Source: Patescibacteria group bacterium UBA6065 (GTDB lineage Bacteria; Patescibacteriota; Minisyncoccia; Phycocordibacterales; UBA6065). From it: a DNA stretch of 14,015 bases. Location of the stretch: assembly GCA_002428865.1 (NCBI GenBank), contig DIYB01000007.1, positions 6,078-20,092 of the forward strand. The letters are read 5' to 3'. Below the pieces are notes generated by a model, which did not search any database, was not told the origin of the DNA, and saw nothing but the letters and a program-made list of their open reading frames with translations. The translations under genes were made by a program, and so were the position numbers. Positions 1 to 6,777 of this stretch are shown in pieces; position 1 is the stretch's first letter, and each line of letters opens with the position of its first letter.

Positions 1-239
1 CAGTCGGTAAGCGCCCGGTACGCATTCATCCGTGGCTTATCCGAATCGTCTTTTTTATCATGTGGCACATCTCTCGGGGTAAGGTGCCGACATCTCGTGG
101 CGGTTGGAAATCATACTCATATCCAATCGCAGTCGATGGATCAAAACTTACACGAATGTATGGATTTGCGTATACATTTACTTCAAAAGATGCGTTTGTG
201 AAAAAGGAGGGTGAGTATATGCAATTTGTCACACGCTAA
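1..239 (+). CDS. NAD-dependent epimerase/dehydratase-like protein, C-terminal part (5' end outside window)
   Basis: A frame is open from base 3 to the TAA at 237-239 with no internal stop, encoding the last 78 residues of a protein that begins before the window. The segment contains WHISRGKVPT, then SYSYPIAVDGSKLTRMYG, then a short tail ending EGEYMQFVTR. From memory this resembles the C-terminus of membrane-associated NAD-dependent epimerases/dehydratases common in Parcubacteria, where an aromatic-rich amphipathic helix precedes a 'YPIVVDGSKLT' segment. The Rossmann domain is not visible, so the reaction cannot be stated. The next gene, a complete SDR epimerase, starts 12 bases after this stop, so the two are probably one operon. 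The AAAGGAGGG at about 201-209 is coding sequence here, not a ribosome binding site for the next gene. Seen: open frame, composition and spacing. Inferred: family. Confidence 0.68.
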   Translation, partial: VGKRPVRIHPWLIRIVFFIMWHISRGKVPTSRGGWKSYSYPIAVDGSKLTRMYGFAYTFTSKDAFVKKEGEYMQFVTR

Positions 240-251
240 ATATCTCGTCCG

Positions 252-1190
252 ATGCGTGTACTTGTAACTGGAGTAGTTGGGGCGGTCGGTTCACATGTCG
301 CTGAGGCACTCGCACGGATAGGTCACGAGGTTATTGGTATCGATGCTTTTACCAACTACTATGATCCAGCAATCAAGGAATTGACTGCACGCGAACTCGA
401 AGCACAGGGGATTCGCATTGTTCGGAGTGACCTCGTCACCGATGATTTGTCGCCGCACCTCTCTGGCGTCGAGGCGATCTATCATTTTGCTGCACAGCCC
501 GGTATATCGGCTTCTACCACTTTTGACGAGTATCTGAGGAACAACATCATTGCGACACACCGCCTTGTCGAGGCCGCACGTCTCGTACCATCACTCTCAT
601 TATTCGTCCATATATCAACCTCATCGGTGTATGGCAGGGAGGCGGTAGGTGACGAAGAGACGGTGCCTAAACCAACATCACACTACGGTGTGACCAAACT
701 CGCTGCAGAGCAACTCGTGCTCGCTGCGCACCGCGATCGCGGATTACCTGCGACGGTACTCCGACTCTTTTCGGTCTATGGCGAGCGCGAACGACCCGAG
801 AAGCTCTATCACAAACTCATACGATCAGCGCTTACAAAAAAACCTTTTACCCTCTACGAAGGTGCTCGTGAACATCGTCGTAGCTATACCCATGTCTCTG
901 ATGTTGTCGATGCGTGTCTGCGTGTACTCTCGTCACGTGATGTTGTGTGTGGTGAGATTTTCAACATCGGTACTGATGAGACGATGACAACAGGGGAGGG
1001 TCTCGCGATTATCGAATCATTGCTCGGTCCTATAGAGTACACACTCGTGCCGAAACGAGCAGGGGATCAGGTGGAAACCGCTGCGAACATCACAAAGGCA
1101 CGCACACTGCTTGGGTATGCACCGAAAATGAGTGCCAGAGAAGGTCTTCGGCGAGAGGTGGAGTGGTGCCGGAGACTGCTTCACAAATAG
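252..1190 (+). CDS. NAD-dependent epimerase/dehydratase (extended SDR, UDP-glucuronate/glucose 4-epimerase-like)
   Basis: This 312-residue protein is a full-length extended short-chain dehydrogenase/reductase. The N-terminus has the NAD-binding glycine motif TGVVGAVGSH (residues 6-15) and the acidic residue D31 after beta-2, which selects NAD over NADP. STSSVYG (122-128) supplies the catalytic Ser/Thr and Y145-x-x-x-K149 (YGVTK) is the catalytic pair. RLFSVYGERERP (171-182) matches the loop where 4-epimerases of the GalE/UDP-glucuronate epimerase group have 'YGPxxRPD', and SYTHVSDVVDA (211-221) is the usual sugar-binding region. The likely role is cytoplasmic 4-epimerisation or dehydration of a nucleotide sugar for surface polysaccharide; the exact substrate cannot be read. 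The ATG at 252 has no SD sequence, but the glycine motif begins six residues in, as in the family, which supports this start. It follows another epimerase-like gene by 12 bases. Confidence 0.9.
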   Translation: MRVLVTGVVGAVGSHVAEALARIGHEVIGIDAFTNYYDPAIKELTARELEAQGIRIVRSDLVTDDLSPHLSGVEAIYHFAAQPGISASTTFDEYLRNNIIATHRLVEAARLVPSLSLFVHISTSSVYGREAVGDEETVPKPTSHYGVTKLAAEQLVLAAHRDRGLPATVLRLFSVYGERERPEKLYHKLIRSALTKKPFTLYEGAREHRRSYTHVSDVVDACLRVLSSRDVVCGEIFNIGTDETMTTGEGLAIIESLLGPIEYTLVPKRAGDQVETAANITKARTLLGYAPKMSAREGLRREVEWCRRLLHK

Positions 1191-1233
1191 TGCGCTACGA
1201 GCTAGGATAAGGCCCTATACACCTATAGCGCAC
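1190..1233 (+). promoter_or_regulatory. Stem-loop immediately upstream of secD
   Basis: GTGCGCTA (1190-1197) and TAGCGCAC (1226-1233) form a perfect 8-bp inverted repeat around a 28-base loop that can form a small inner stem (TAGG with CCTA). The hairpin ends seven bases before the secD ATG. No T-run follows, so it is a weak candidate terminator for the epimerase gene. It could instead stabilise the mRNA or regulate secD translation. Only the inverted repeat is certain. Confidence 0.45.
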
Positions 1234-1240
1234 GTCTTTC

Positions 1241-2563
1241 ATGTTTAAGAAACGCATTTCAGCCATCCTGTTGCTTATCCTTGCGGTCATGGTTGGGTAT
1301 TTCACCTATGATCCAGCGGATTCGGTCTCTCGATTCCCATACAAGCTCGGCCTCGATCTCTCTGGAGGCACTCATCTCGTCTATCAGGCAGACACGTCAT
1401 CACTTTCTGAGTCGGATATTCCTGGTGCAATGTCAGCACTCGCTGAGGTCGTCGAGAGACGCGTCAATCTTTTCGGTGTATCAGAGCCTGTTGTGCAGGT
1501 AGAGGAGGGTGGCACGGTCGGATCGACGGAGCACCGGCTCATTGTTGAGCTTCCTGGTGTGTCTGACGTCGCCGAAGCTGTGGCGCTTATCGGCAAGACG
1601 CCGACACTCGACTTCATGCTCGTGCGCCCGAACGTTGCATCACTCTCTGATGAGGCGCGCACACAGCTGACGCTCAATGAGGCTTTTGTTTCGACAGGAC
1701 TCACTGGTCGGTATCTCAAGCACGCACGTCTTGATTTTGACCCGACGACATATACGCCATACGTTTCTCTCGAGTTTAATGATGATGGTGCAAAGCTTTT
1801 TGCACGAATCACCAAGGATAATATAGGTGAAATAGTCGCCATCTTTCTTGATGGTCAGCCGATTTCGATGCCAGTCGTCCAGACCGAGATCACTAATGGT
1901 AAGGCGCAAATCACCGGTAGTTTCAAGGTAGAAGAGGCTCGGAAACTCGTACGAGATCTCAACTACGGTGCTCTCCCTGTGCCAGTCTCCCTCGTATCGA
2001 CTCAGACCATCGGCGCGTCTTTGGGTGTCGATGCACTCAACGCCTCGATAGTCGCAGGTGTCTGGGCATTCGTCATCGTCGGACTCTTTCTCATATTCTG
2101 GTATCGCGTACCAGGACTGGTCGCAGTACTTGCGCTAGCGATCTATACCGCGATCAATCTCGCACTCTTCAAGCTCATCCCCGTCACGCTCACTGCTGCA
2201 GGTATCGCAGGATTTGTTCTCTCGATTGGTATGGCGGTTGATGCGAACATCCTCATCTTTGAACGCATGAAAGAGGAGCTTAAGCGTGGACGATCGCTTC
2301 CTGAGGCGATCCGTGAGGGCTTCCATCGAGCATGGCTTTCGATCAGGGATTCCAATCTCTCGTCGATCATCACAGCGCTTATTCTCTACTATTTTGCTTC
2401 GACACCAGTGGTCAAGGGTTTTGCGCTCGTGTTCCTCATCGGCGTACTTGCGTCCATGTTCTCTGCACTCACCGCATCGAGGACACTCCTCCTCGCGGTC
2501 GGTGCAAAAGGGGAGAGTCGCCTCGCTCGCTTTATGTTCGGCTCAGGTATCAAGAATAGCTAA
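1241..2563 (+). CDS. secD: Protein translocase subunit SecD
   Basis: SecD is the larger half of the SecDF accessory complex, which uses the proton-motive force at the cytoplasmic membrane to pull secreted proteins through SecYEG. The 440-residue product has one N-terminal membrane segment (about 6-22), the SecD hallmark KLGLDLSGGTHLVYQ (35-49), an extracytoplasmic P1 domain to about residue 260, and a C-terminal block of five hydrophobic segments (about 268-420). The conserved intramembrane motif GMAVDANILIFER (330-342) is intact, including D334, which corresponds to the aspartate implicated in proton transport. The protein is shorter than E. coli SecD, as in many streamlined bacteria. The ATG at 1241 has no SD but gives a normal N-terminus (MFKKR then hydrophobic). 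secF follows after 11 bases, so the pair is co-transcribed. Confidence 0.97.
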   Translation: MFKKRISAILLLILAVMVGYFTYDPADSVSRFPYKLGLDLSGGTHLVYQADTSSLSESDIPGAMSALAEVVERRVNLFGVSEPVVQVEEGGTVGSTEHRLIVELPGVSDVAEAVALIGKTPTLDFMLVRPNVASLSDEARTQLTLNEAFVSTGLTGRYLKHARLDFDPTTYTPYVSLEFNDDGAKLFARITKDNIGEIVAIFLDGQPISMPVVQTEITNGKAQITGSFKVEEARKLVRDLNYGALPVPVSLVSTQTIGASLGVDALNASIVAGVWAFVIVGLFLIFWYRVPGLVAVLALAIYTAINLALFKLIPVTLTAAGIAGFVLSIGMAVDANILIFERMKEELKRGRSLPEAIREGFHRAWLSIRDSNLSSIITALILYYFASTPVVKGFALVFLIGVLASMFSALTASRTLLLAVGAKGESRLARFMFGSGIKNS

Positions 2564-2574
2564 CCAGTACTTCC

Positions 2575-3483
2575 ATGTTTATCGTTCGAAACAGAATTGT
2601 CTTCTACGCACTCTCCGTTGTCCTCGTCGTTCTATCCATCGGCACGCTTTCTCTTTGGGGGCTTCGTCCGGGCATTGATTTTCGTGGCGGTTCGATCATG
2701 GAGGTCGAGTATGTGAGCCGTCCCGCTGTCACCGATGTTCACAAAGCGCTTGAGACCTTTGGGTTTGGTTCCTACTCAGTTCGAGAGACTGGTGATACTG
2801 GCTACATCATCCGTACTGATGAGCTCGATCCGGTGACTCATGACGCTGTCATAGAGGCGCTTTCGCTTGGTGGGACTGCACCGCTCTCTGAAAAGCGTTT
2901 TAATTCAGTCGGGCCAATTCTTGGCAAAGAGGCGATAGAGAAGTCGTGGATGTCTATCGCACTTGTCCTTCTCGCAATCATTCTCTTCATTACTTTTGCC
3001 TTTCGTAAGGTGTCAAAGCCGATTGCGTCGTGGAAATATGGCATGGTTGCGGTCGTCGCACTCGCTCATGACGTACTTATACCCGCTGGTGTCTTTGCGA
3101 TCCTCGGACAATTCGCAGGTATCGAGATCGACACACTCTTTGTGACCGCACTCCTCGTCATCCTCGGATTCTCGATTCATGACACGATTGTCGTTTTTGA
3201 TCGCGTTCGTGAGAACTTGAGGCGAAATGTCGAACTGCATGAAAAGAAAAGCTTCGATACCGTTGTCGGTGAGAGTATTTCCCAGACATTTGTCCGATCG
3301 ATAAACACGTCACTCACCACGCTTCTTGCGATTATTGCGCTTTATGTATTTGGTCCAGAGGCGACACGGCATTTTGCACTCGCACTTCTCATCGGTATTA
3401 CTGCCGGTACGTATTCGTCGATATTCATCGGATCACCGCTTCTCGTGACGATTTACAAGTGGCAGGAAAAAAGAAATAAATAG
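2575..3483 (+). CDS. secF: Protein translocase subunit SecF
   Basis: SecF partners SecD in the proton-driven SecDF complex that assists late steps of Sec export. The 302-residue protein has a first membrane segment (about 9-28), the family motif GIDFRGGS (33-40) at the start of the small extracytoplasmic domain, and five further hydrophobic segments (about 125-295). The signature ILGFSIHDTIVVFDRVREN (196-214) is present, with D203 at the conserved intramembrane position, although H202 stands where asparagine is common. Length is normal for a separate SecF. The ATG lies 11 bases after the secD stop and has no SD sequence, so translation may depend on coupling or an SD-independent mechanism. 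The gene ends with TAG and is followed by a 9-bp hairpin. Confidence 0.97.
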   Translation: MFIVRNRIVFYALSVVLVVLSIGTLSLWGLRPGIDFRGGSIMEVEYVSRPAVTDVHKALETFGFGSYSVRETGDTGYIIRTDELDPVTHDAVIEALSLGGTAPLSEKRFNSVGPILGKEAIEKSWMSIALVLLAIILFITFAFRKVSKPIASWKYGMVAVVALAHDVLIPAGVFAILGQFAGIEIDTLFVTALLVILGFSIHDTIVVFDRVRENLRRNVELHEKKSFDTVVGESISQTFVRSINTSLTTLLAIIALYVFGPEATRHFALALLIGITAGTYSSIFIGSPLLVTIYKWQEKRNK

Positions 3484-3488
3484 TGTGA

Positions 3489-3515
3489 TACTCGAGGTGT
3501 GTGTCGCCTCGAGTA
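3489..3515 (+). terminator. Hairpin after secF, possible weak terminator or processing site
   Basis: TACTCGAGG (3489-3497) and CCTCGAGTA (3507-3515) form a perfect 9-bp stem with a nine-base loop, starting six bases after the secF stop. There is no T-run after it, so classic intrinsic termination is doubtful. It may protect the 3' end of the secDF message or separate it from the structured RNA that begins about ten bases downstream. Confidence 0.4.
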
Positions 3516-3523
3516 CAGTATGA

Positions 3524-3642
3524 GCATGTGGCGGAACTGGTGAGACTTGGGTTGGGACCCGAGTCGCAAGACTTATTGAGCTTGAGTCGGCGAAAGCCAA
3601 TAAGTGGACAGCTCCTGTAAGGGGGACGCGGACGTATTATTA
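3524..3642 (+). ncRNA. Unidentified structured RNA with a tRNA-Leu-like 5' part (possible tRNA/group I intron remnant)
   Basis: No protein frame fits this stretch, yet it is rich in nested stems. GCATGTGGCGGAACTGGT at 3525-3542 resembles the 5' half and D-loop of bacterial tRNA-Leu. It is followed by GACTTGGGT/ACCCGAGTC (3544-3552/3557-3565), a 9-bp stem with one T.G wobble; by ACTTATT/AATAAGT (3571-3577/3599-3605); and inside that by GGC-GAAA-GCC (3589-3598), a GNRA tetraloop. An alternative AGTC-GCAA-GACT hairpin overlaps (3562-3573). There is no T-arm or matching 3' acceptor strand, so it is not a normal tRNA. The order exon-like CTT, then a P1-like stem with a T.G pair, a P2-like stem and AAGTGGACAGCTC recalls the start of cyanobacterial tRNA-Leu group I introns from memory. 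The P4-P8 core is not seen before the next tRNA begins at 3649. Identity is unresolved. Confidence 0.4.
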
Positions 3643-3648
3643 TCTTTT

Positions 3649-3729
3649 GCTGAGGTGGTGGAACGGTATACACGCACGCTTCAGAAGCGTGTGCCTCACG
3701 GCTTAAGGGTTCAAGTCCCTTCCTCAGCA
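3649..3729 (+). tRNA. tRNA-Leu (anticodon CAG)
   Basis: The acceptor strands GCTGAGG (3649-3655) and CCTCAGC (3722-3728) pair over 7 bp, with discriminator A3729. The anticodon arm is CACGC-TTCAGAA-GCGTG, giving anticodon CAG, which reads CUG leucine codons. A long variable arm with a GCC/GGC stem marks a class II tRNA, consistent with leucine. The T arm is AAGGG-TTCAAGT-CCCTT. CCA is not encoded, so it must be added after transcription. Confidence 0.95.
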
Positions 3730-3773
3730 CAAACATAGACCAGCTTGTTTTCTCTCCCCCTGAGGAGTAGTCT

Positions 3774-5273
3774 ATGGTGCATATGAAGCAGGTGATTGTT
3801 GTAGCGATACTCGGCCTTCTCGTACCATCTGTAGCCTCTGCAGCGTGGTGGAATCCCTTTTCGTGGAAAAAGGCTCGAGCGACAACTACTGAAATCGTCG
3901 CTACAACAACGACCGACTCCGCGTACGTACCCCCATCGACCGGAGAGCTCTTGCGACGTATTGCAGAACTTGAAGACAAGCTCGCCGAGGCACAGACAAA
4001 ACTCAAGAAACTCACCGGTACGGTGAAGCCAGAGGAAGAGGCTCTCAATAAAGTACTCGAAAAAGTATCGACCCAGACAGTCGCATCACCCGCGCCCAAA
4101 ACCACACCGACGGTGGGAGATGTCGCGCCACGGATTCGACCTGCGATTGTTCTCGTCGAGACCGCATCATCGTCGGCATCCGGAGCATTTATAGACAGTG
4201 CAGGGCGCGTCATCACGAGTGCTGATGTCATGCTCACCTTCGACGATAAGGGATACGTGAACGGTGTGAGAGAGTCAGCGACACTCATCCTATCGAGTGG
4301 TGCAAAGCGCGAGGCGAGACTCATCGGTCTCGATGAGGCTGCTGGTGTGGCGATCGTCGAGGCGACAAACGGCTCGTCTCCGGCATCACTTCGACCGTCG
4401 TACCATGCCAATGTAGCGTCAGGCGACACACTTTTTGTCGCGAACGCTCCGTCGCCCAAGGCAAAGGGTGGTTCGACACTCATCTCGGCCGAGGTCGTCA
4501 AAAAATCTTCATCGAACATCGAGATGGTTTCGACCGAGAAGCCACTCGATCAAAACGGCGTAGTCGCATCCGCATCCGGAGAATTTGTCGGTTTTCAGGT
4601 CCCGTCATCATGTCGCGTGCTTGAGCAGGGGACCACGTGCCTCAAGTACACCATCACGGTCAAAAATACGATCAAGGATCGCATACCGAAACTTCTTCTC
4701 GGCATGCGCCTCTTCAAGGACAAGAAGCATGCGACTGGCGATGAGAAACTCATCGGGGGTAAATTTGAGGGTACCTATCAGGCGATAGCAGGATACGGGA
4801 CGATTGATGTTGCGTATGACTATGTGTCGGGAAAGAACTCGTTTGACTATTTCAATACAAAGCTCGAAGAAGATGAGCACGGCAAGATTACCCGCATCTA
4901 TCTCAACAAACTCAAGATTGCAGCCGACAATATCTTCAAGGCATACGAATGGCTCAAAGGCCAGTCGTATGACCTCCACGTGTTCTTCATCAACGAAGAG
5001 CTTGCTATCGAGTCACTCGGCTCGTATCAGAAACGCATCACACAGGAGATCATCGCCTACAACACCGCACGCCTCAAGGACTATTCGGCCAAGGTCGACT
5101 ACTGGTCAAAGAAGAAGAATGAGTACGACGCTCGTCTCGCCGACTCATCGACGACAAACCATGACTACCTCATGGCAGAGGGTGCACTAATCGAGCTCGA
5201 GGCAGATAAACTCATCAAGGAGAAGAAGAAAGTCATGGATCGTTTCTCAGGCGAAACCGTGGAGATTTTCTAG
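3774..5273 (+). CDS. Secreted HtrA/trypsin-like protein with all three catalytic residues replaced (pseudoprotease) and a unique C-terminal domain
   Basis: The 499-residue product begins with a signal peptide-like segment (about 5-23, ending VASA) and is therefore exported or anchored. A coiled-coil stretch (about 56-82) precedes a region that aligns by eye with the trypsin-like fold of HtrA/DegP. SGAFIDSAGRVITSADVM (136-153) matches 'SGxIIDxxGYILTNNHVV', with D151 replacing the catalytic His. LDEAAGVAIVEA (186-197) matches 'TDPxTDLAVLKI', with G191 replacing Asp. PLDQNGVVASASGEFVG (257-273) matches 'PGNSGGALVNxxGEVIG', with Q260 replacing Ser. The fold is probably kept for binding or scaffolding, not proteolysis. 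Residues 280-499 match nothing I recognise; they include two Cys (C280, C289), possibly a disulfide, and a charged helical C-terminus (about 415-490). GAGGAG at 3762-3767 favours ATG 3774 over ATG 3783. SecDF lies upstream. Confidence 0.75.
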   Translation: MVHMKQVIVVAILGLLVPSVASAAWWNPFSWKKARATTTEIVATTTTDSAYVPPSTGELLRRIAELEDKLAEAQTKLKKLTGTVKPEEEALNKVLEKVSTQTVASPAPKTTPTVGDVAPRIRPAIVLVETASSSASGAFIDSAGRVITSADVMLTFDDKGYVNGVRESATLILSSGAKREARLIGLDEAAGVAIVEATNGSSPASLRPSYHANVASGDTLFVANAPSPKAKGGSTLISAEVVKKSSSNIEMVSTEKPLDQNGVVASASGEFVGFQVPSSCRVLEQGTTCLKYTITVKNTIKDRIPKLLLGMRLFKDKKHATGDEKLIGGKFEGTYQAIAGYGTIDVAYDYVSGKNSFDYFNTKLEEDEHGKITRIYLNKLKIAADNIFKAYEWLKGQSYDLHVFFINEELAIESLGSYQKRITQEIIAYNTARLKDYSAKVDYWSKKKNEYDARLADSSTTNHDYLMAEGALIELEADKLIKEKKKVMDRFSGETVEIF

Positions 5274-5275
5274 CG

Positions 5276-5290
5276 TATAATGGTTGTATA
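5276..5290 (+). promoter_or_regulatory. -10 element TATAAT placing transcription start at the next gene's ATG
   Basis: A perfect TATAAT lies at 5276-5281, three bases after the preceding stop codon. With usual spacing, transcription would start at about 5288-5290, essentially on the ATG at 5290, which predicts a leaderless message. I see no good -35 hexamer about 17 bases upstream, within the end of the preceding gene, so strength is uncertain. Confidence 0.5.
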
Positions 5291-5730
5291 TGAAATTTTC
5301 TACACCATTTTCACAAATACCAGGATGGCATAAGGGTGCAAAAATCGGTGCCATTCTCGGTACCATACTTGCTTTCGCTGGTATGCTTTTTCTCACTATC
5401 AATGATAGTGGTTCTGAAAGGTGGTCTTGGCAAACCCTTCTCATGTCAGTAAATGGTGGATTGGTCGGTCTGTGTCTCGGAGGTGTGGTGGGTCGTATGT
5501 GTGGAACTCATCCGATGCCATACTGGCTCAAGGTTGCATCTGTGACGACCGTATTGCCAGTTGCCTATCTGATGATCATGGCGTTTCAGCCGAATATCGG
5601 AATGATGTTTATGGCAATAGTGGCCTATTTAGCGCTTGCTCCAATTCCTTTGTTTGTTTTTGGTACACTAATCGGTCTCATCATTGATAAGATTGTTTCA
5701 AAGAGACGTATACCACTCAATTCACAATAG
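5290..5730 (+). CDS. Hypothetical polytopic membrane protein (four predicted helices)
   Basis: I do not recognise a family. The 146-residue protein starts MKFSTPFSQIPGWHKGAKIG and has four hydrophobic segments at about 20-36, 50-66, 80-98 and 102-128, with a basic C-terminal tail (KIVSKRR) that should lie in the cytoplasm. A glycine-rich stretch (VNGGLVGLCLGGVVG, 53-67) suggests tight helix packing. A TTG at 5284 is an in-frame alternative start. ATG 5290 is preferred because the TATAAT at 5276-5281 would make the transcript begin there; neither start has an SD sequence. The gene is convergent with the minus-strand gene ending at 5780, and I see no clear terminator between them. Confidence 0.72.
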   Translation: MKFSTPFSQIPGWHKGAKIGAILGTILAFAGMLFLTINDSGSERWSWQTLLMSVNGGLVGLCLGGVVGRMCGTHPMPYWLKVASVTTVLPVAYLMIMAFQPNIGMMFMAIVAYLALAPIPLFVFGTLIGLIIDKIVSKRRIPLNSQ

Positions 5731-5779
5731 GCTCTACCGAGAGTTAAGAACCCGTGTAGATTGATGGACGAAAATAAAT

Positions 5780-6613
5780 TTATTCCTTTATTCGTATCAT
5801 TTTCGAGAATTCAGGACTGTCGGCGTATTTTTCTGCACGCGCATTGATATTGAAGTGGGCACGCGCATCCTCGAATGACAGGTCGGTATCGATGAGCCCG
5901 AGCTCATAGGCGAGCGTGTCTGAGTGTGCAGGAAAGAGGACACGCAGATCAAGAGGTATTCTGCCCGGTACAAGCTCATTGATATGACTTACGATGTTTG
6001 TCGTGCAGGTCGAAGTGAGGGTGTTGTAATACTCTGGCTCACGTTGGAGTTTTTGTGCACGCTCGAGCATCGAGAGGAAGAGTGATTGTATCTTGGCCTT
6101 GTCTGTGCGTATGGGGTAGAGATATACCTGGTCCTTGCGATAGTTCGAGCGGAGCTTGATGACATCGCGTTCATCAGCGATGACGTACATGAGCTCGTAC
6201 TGACGCACGAGTCCCTTGAGTGCAGAAAACTTCTCACCTTTTTCTTTTCGTATCTCGACTGAGATTGCGACATAGGTTCCATCCGAGAGTCCAAAGGAGA
6301 GGAGTGTGTGTGCCGCACCGGAGTTTCCTGAAAATGGCTCGACCATGAACCAGACAGACTCTATATCACTGATACGGAACGTGCGGTCATAGTACCGAGG
6401 GGTATAGTCTGTGGTTGTTCGGTATTCAAAATTCCTTATATTTTTGATAGTCACCTGATCTCCGGCGACAGATATGTCTGGCAGTATGGCCTGATCGAGA
6501 TTCCAATCCCTATCAGTTTGAGGAGGAGTGAGAAGTGCAAACACGCACCACGCGAGGATGAGGGAGAGTAGTACATACAATAACCACGAACCGATTCTTT
6601 TTGCTCTATTCAT
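5780..6613 (-). CDS. Membrane-anchored DUF4105-like protein (putative cysteine acyltransferase/hydrolase fold)
   Basis: From the ATG at 6613 the product is 277 residues, with one N-terminal membrane helix (about 8-28) after a basic start (MNRAKR) and a large domain probably outside the membrane. The family is suggested by GAAHTLLSFGL (about 99-109, H102) and YYNTLTSTCTTNIVSHIN (about 196-213, C203), which recall the conserved His and the 'NCTT' cysteine of DUF4105 proteins. I recall DUF4105 members being linked to N-acylation of lipoproteins in Bacteroidota; that is only a lead. A TTG at 6676 would add 21 residues (MDIFYPIEAYQ...) but has no supporting signal. On the minus strand a TACAAT lies 10-15 bases before ATG 6613, implying a leader of only a few bases. 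The gene diverges from the 16S promoter and ends TAA. Confidence 0.75.
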   Translation of the reverse strand: MNRAKRIGSWLLYVLLSLILAWCVFALLTPPQTDRDWNLDQAILPDISVAGDQVTIKNIRNFEYRTTTDYTPRYYDRTFRISDIESVWFMVEPFSGNSGAAHTLLSFGLSDGTYVAISVEIRKEKGEKFSALKGLVRQYELMYVIADERDVIKLRSNYRKDQVYLYPIRTDKAKIQSLFLSMLERAQKLQREPEYYNTLTSTCTTNIVSHINELVPGRIPLDLRVLFPAHSDTLAYELGLIDTDLSFEDARAHFNINARAEKYADSPEFSKMIRIKE

Positions 6614-6622
6614 ATGGTTATT

Positions 6623-6628
6623 ATTGTA
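6623..6628 (-). promoter_or_regulatory. Possible -10 element for the DUF4105-like gene
   Basis: The minus strand reads TACAAT here, nine bases before the ATG at 6613-6611, so transcription would start two or three bases before the codon. No convincing -35 is seen in the AT-rich sequence upstream. The near-leaderless spacing matches other genes in the window. Confidence 0.35.
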
Positions 6629-6743
6629 ACTTATAATATCATTTTGATATGCCTCGATTGGGTAGAAAATATCCAATTGTTGAGGCTTTTAATAGCTTTT
6701 TGAGTGCTCGATACCGAGAGCTATGCGAAAGATTAAAAATCGC

Positions 6744-6771
6744 TTGACGAGAGGGGAGAGATGCGTATAAT
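6744..6771 (+). promoter_or_regulatory. 16S rRNA promoter
   Basis: TTGACG (6744-6749) and a perfect TATAAT (6766-6771) are separated by 16 bases. Transcription should start near 6778. It is the only strong plus-strand promoter I see between the minus-strand gene and the 16S gene, so it most likely drives the rRNA. Confidence 0.85.
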
Positions 6772-6777
6772 AGCCAG

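Noticed and set aside
201-209. AAAGGAGGG as the ribosome binding site of the 252 gene
   Set aside because: It lies over 40 bases before the ATG and inside the coding frame of the upstream gene.
26-232. 68-residue reading frame on the minus strand
   Set aside because: The plus strand is open across the whole stretch and encodes an epimerase-like C-terminus that flows into the next gene's operon, so the minus frame is a shadow.
3525-3605. Calling this a complete tRNA-Pro(GGG) because of the TTGGGAC sequence
   Set aside because: No 5-bp anticodon stem fits a seven-base loop there, and there is no T arm or matching acceptor strand.
3425-4519. 364-residue reading frame on the minus strand
   Set aside because: It runs opposite the end of secF, the structured RNA, tRNA-Leu and the signal-peptide gene. 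Its composition is Ser/Ala-rich low complexity with no recognisable motif.
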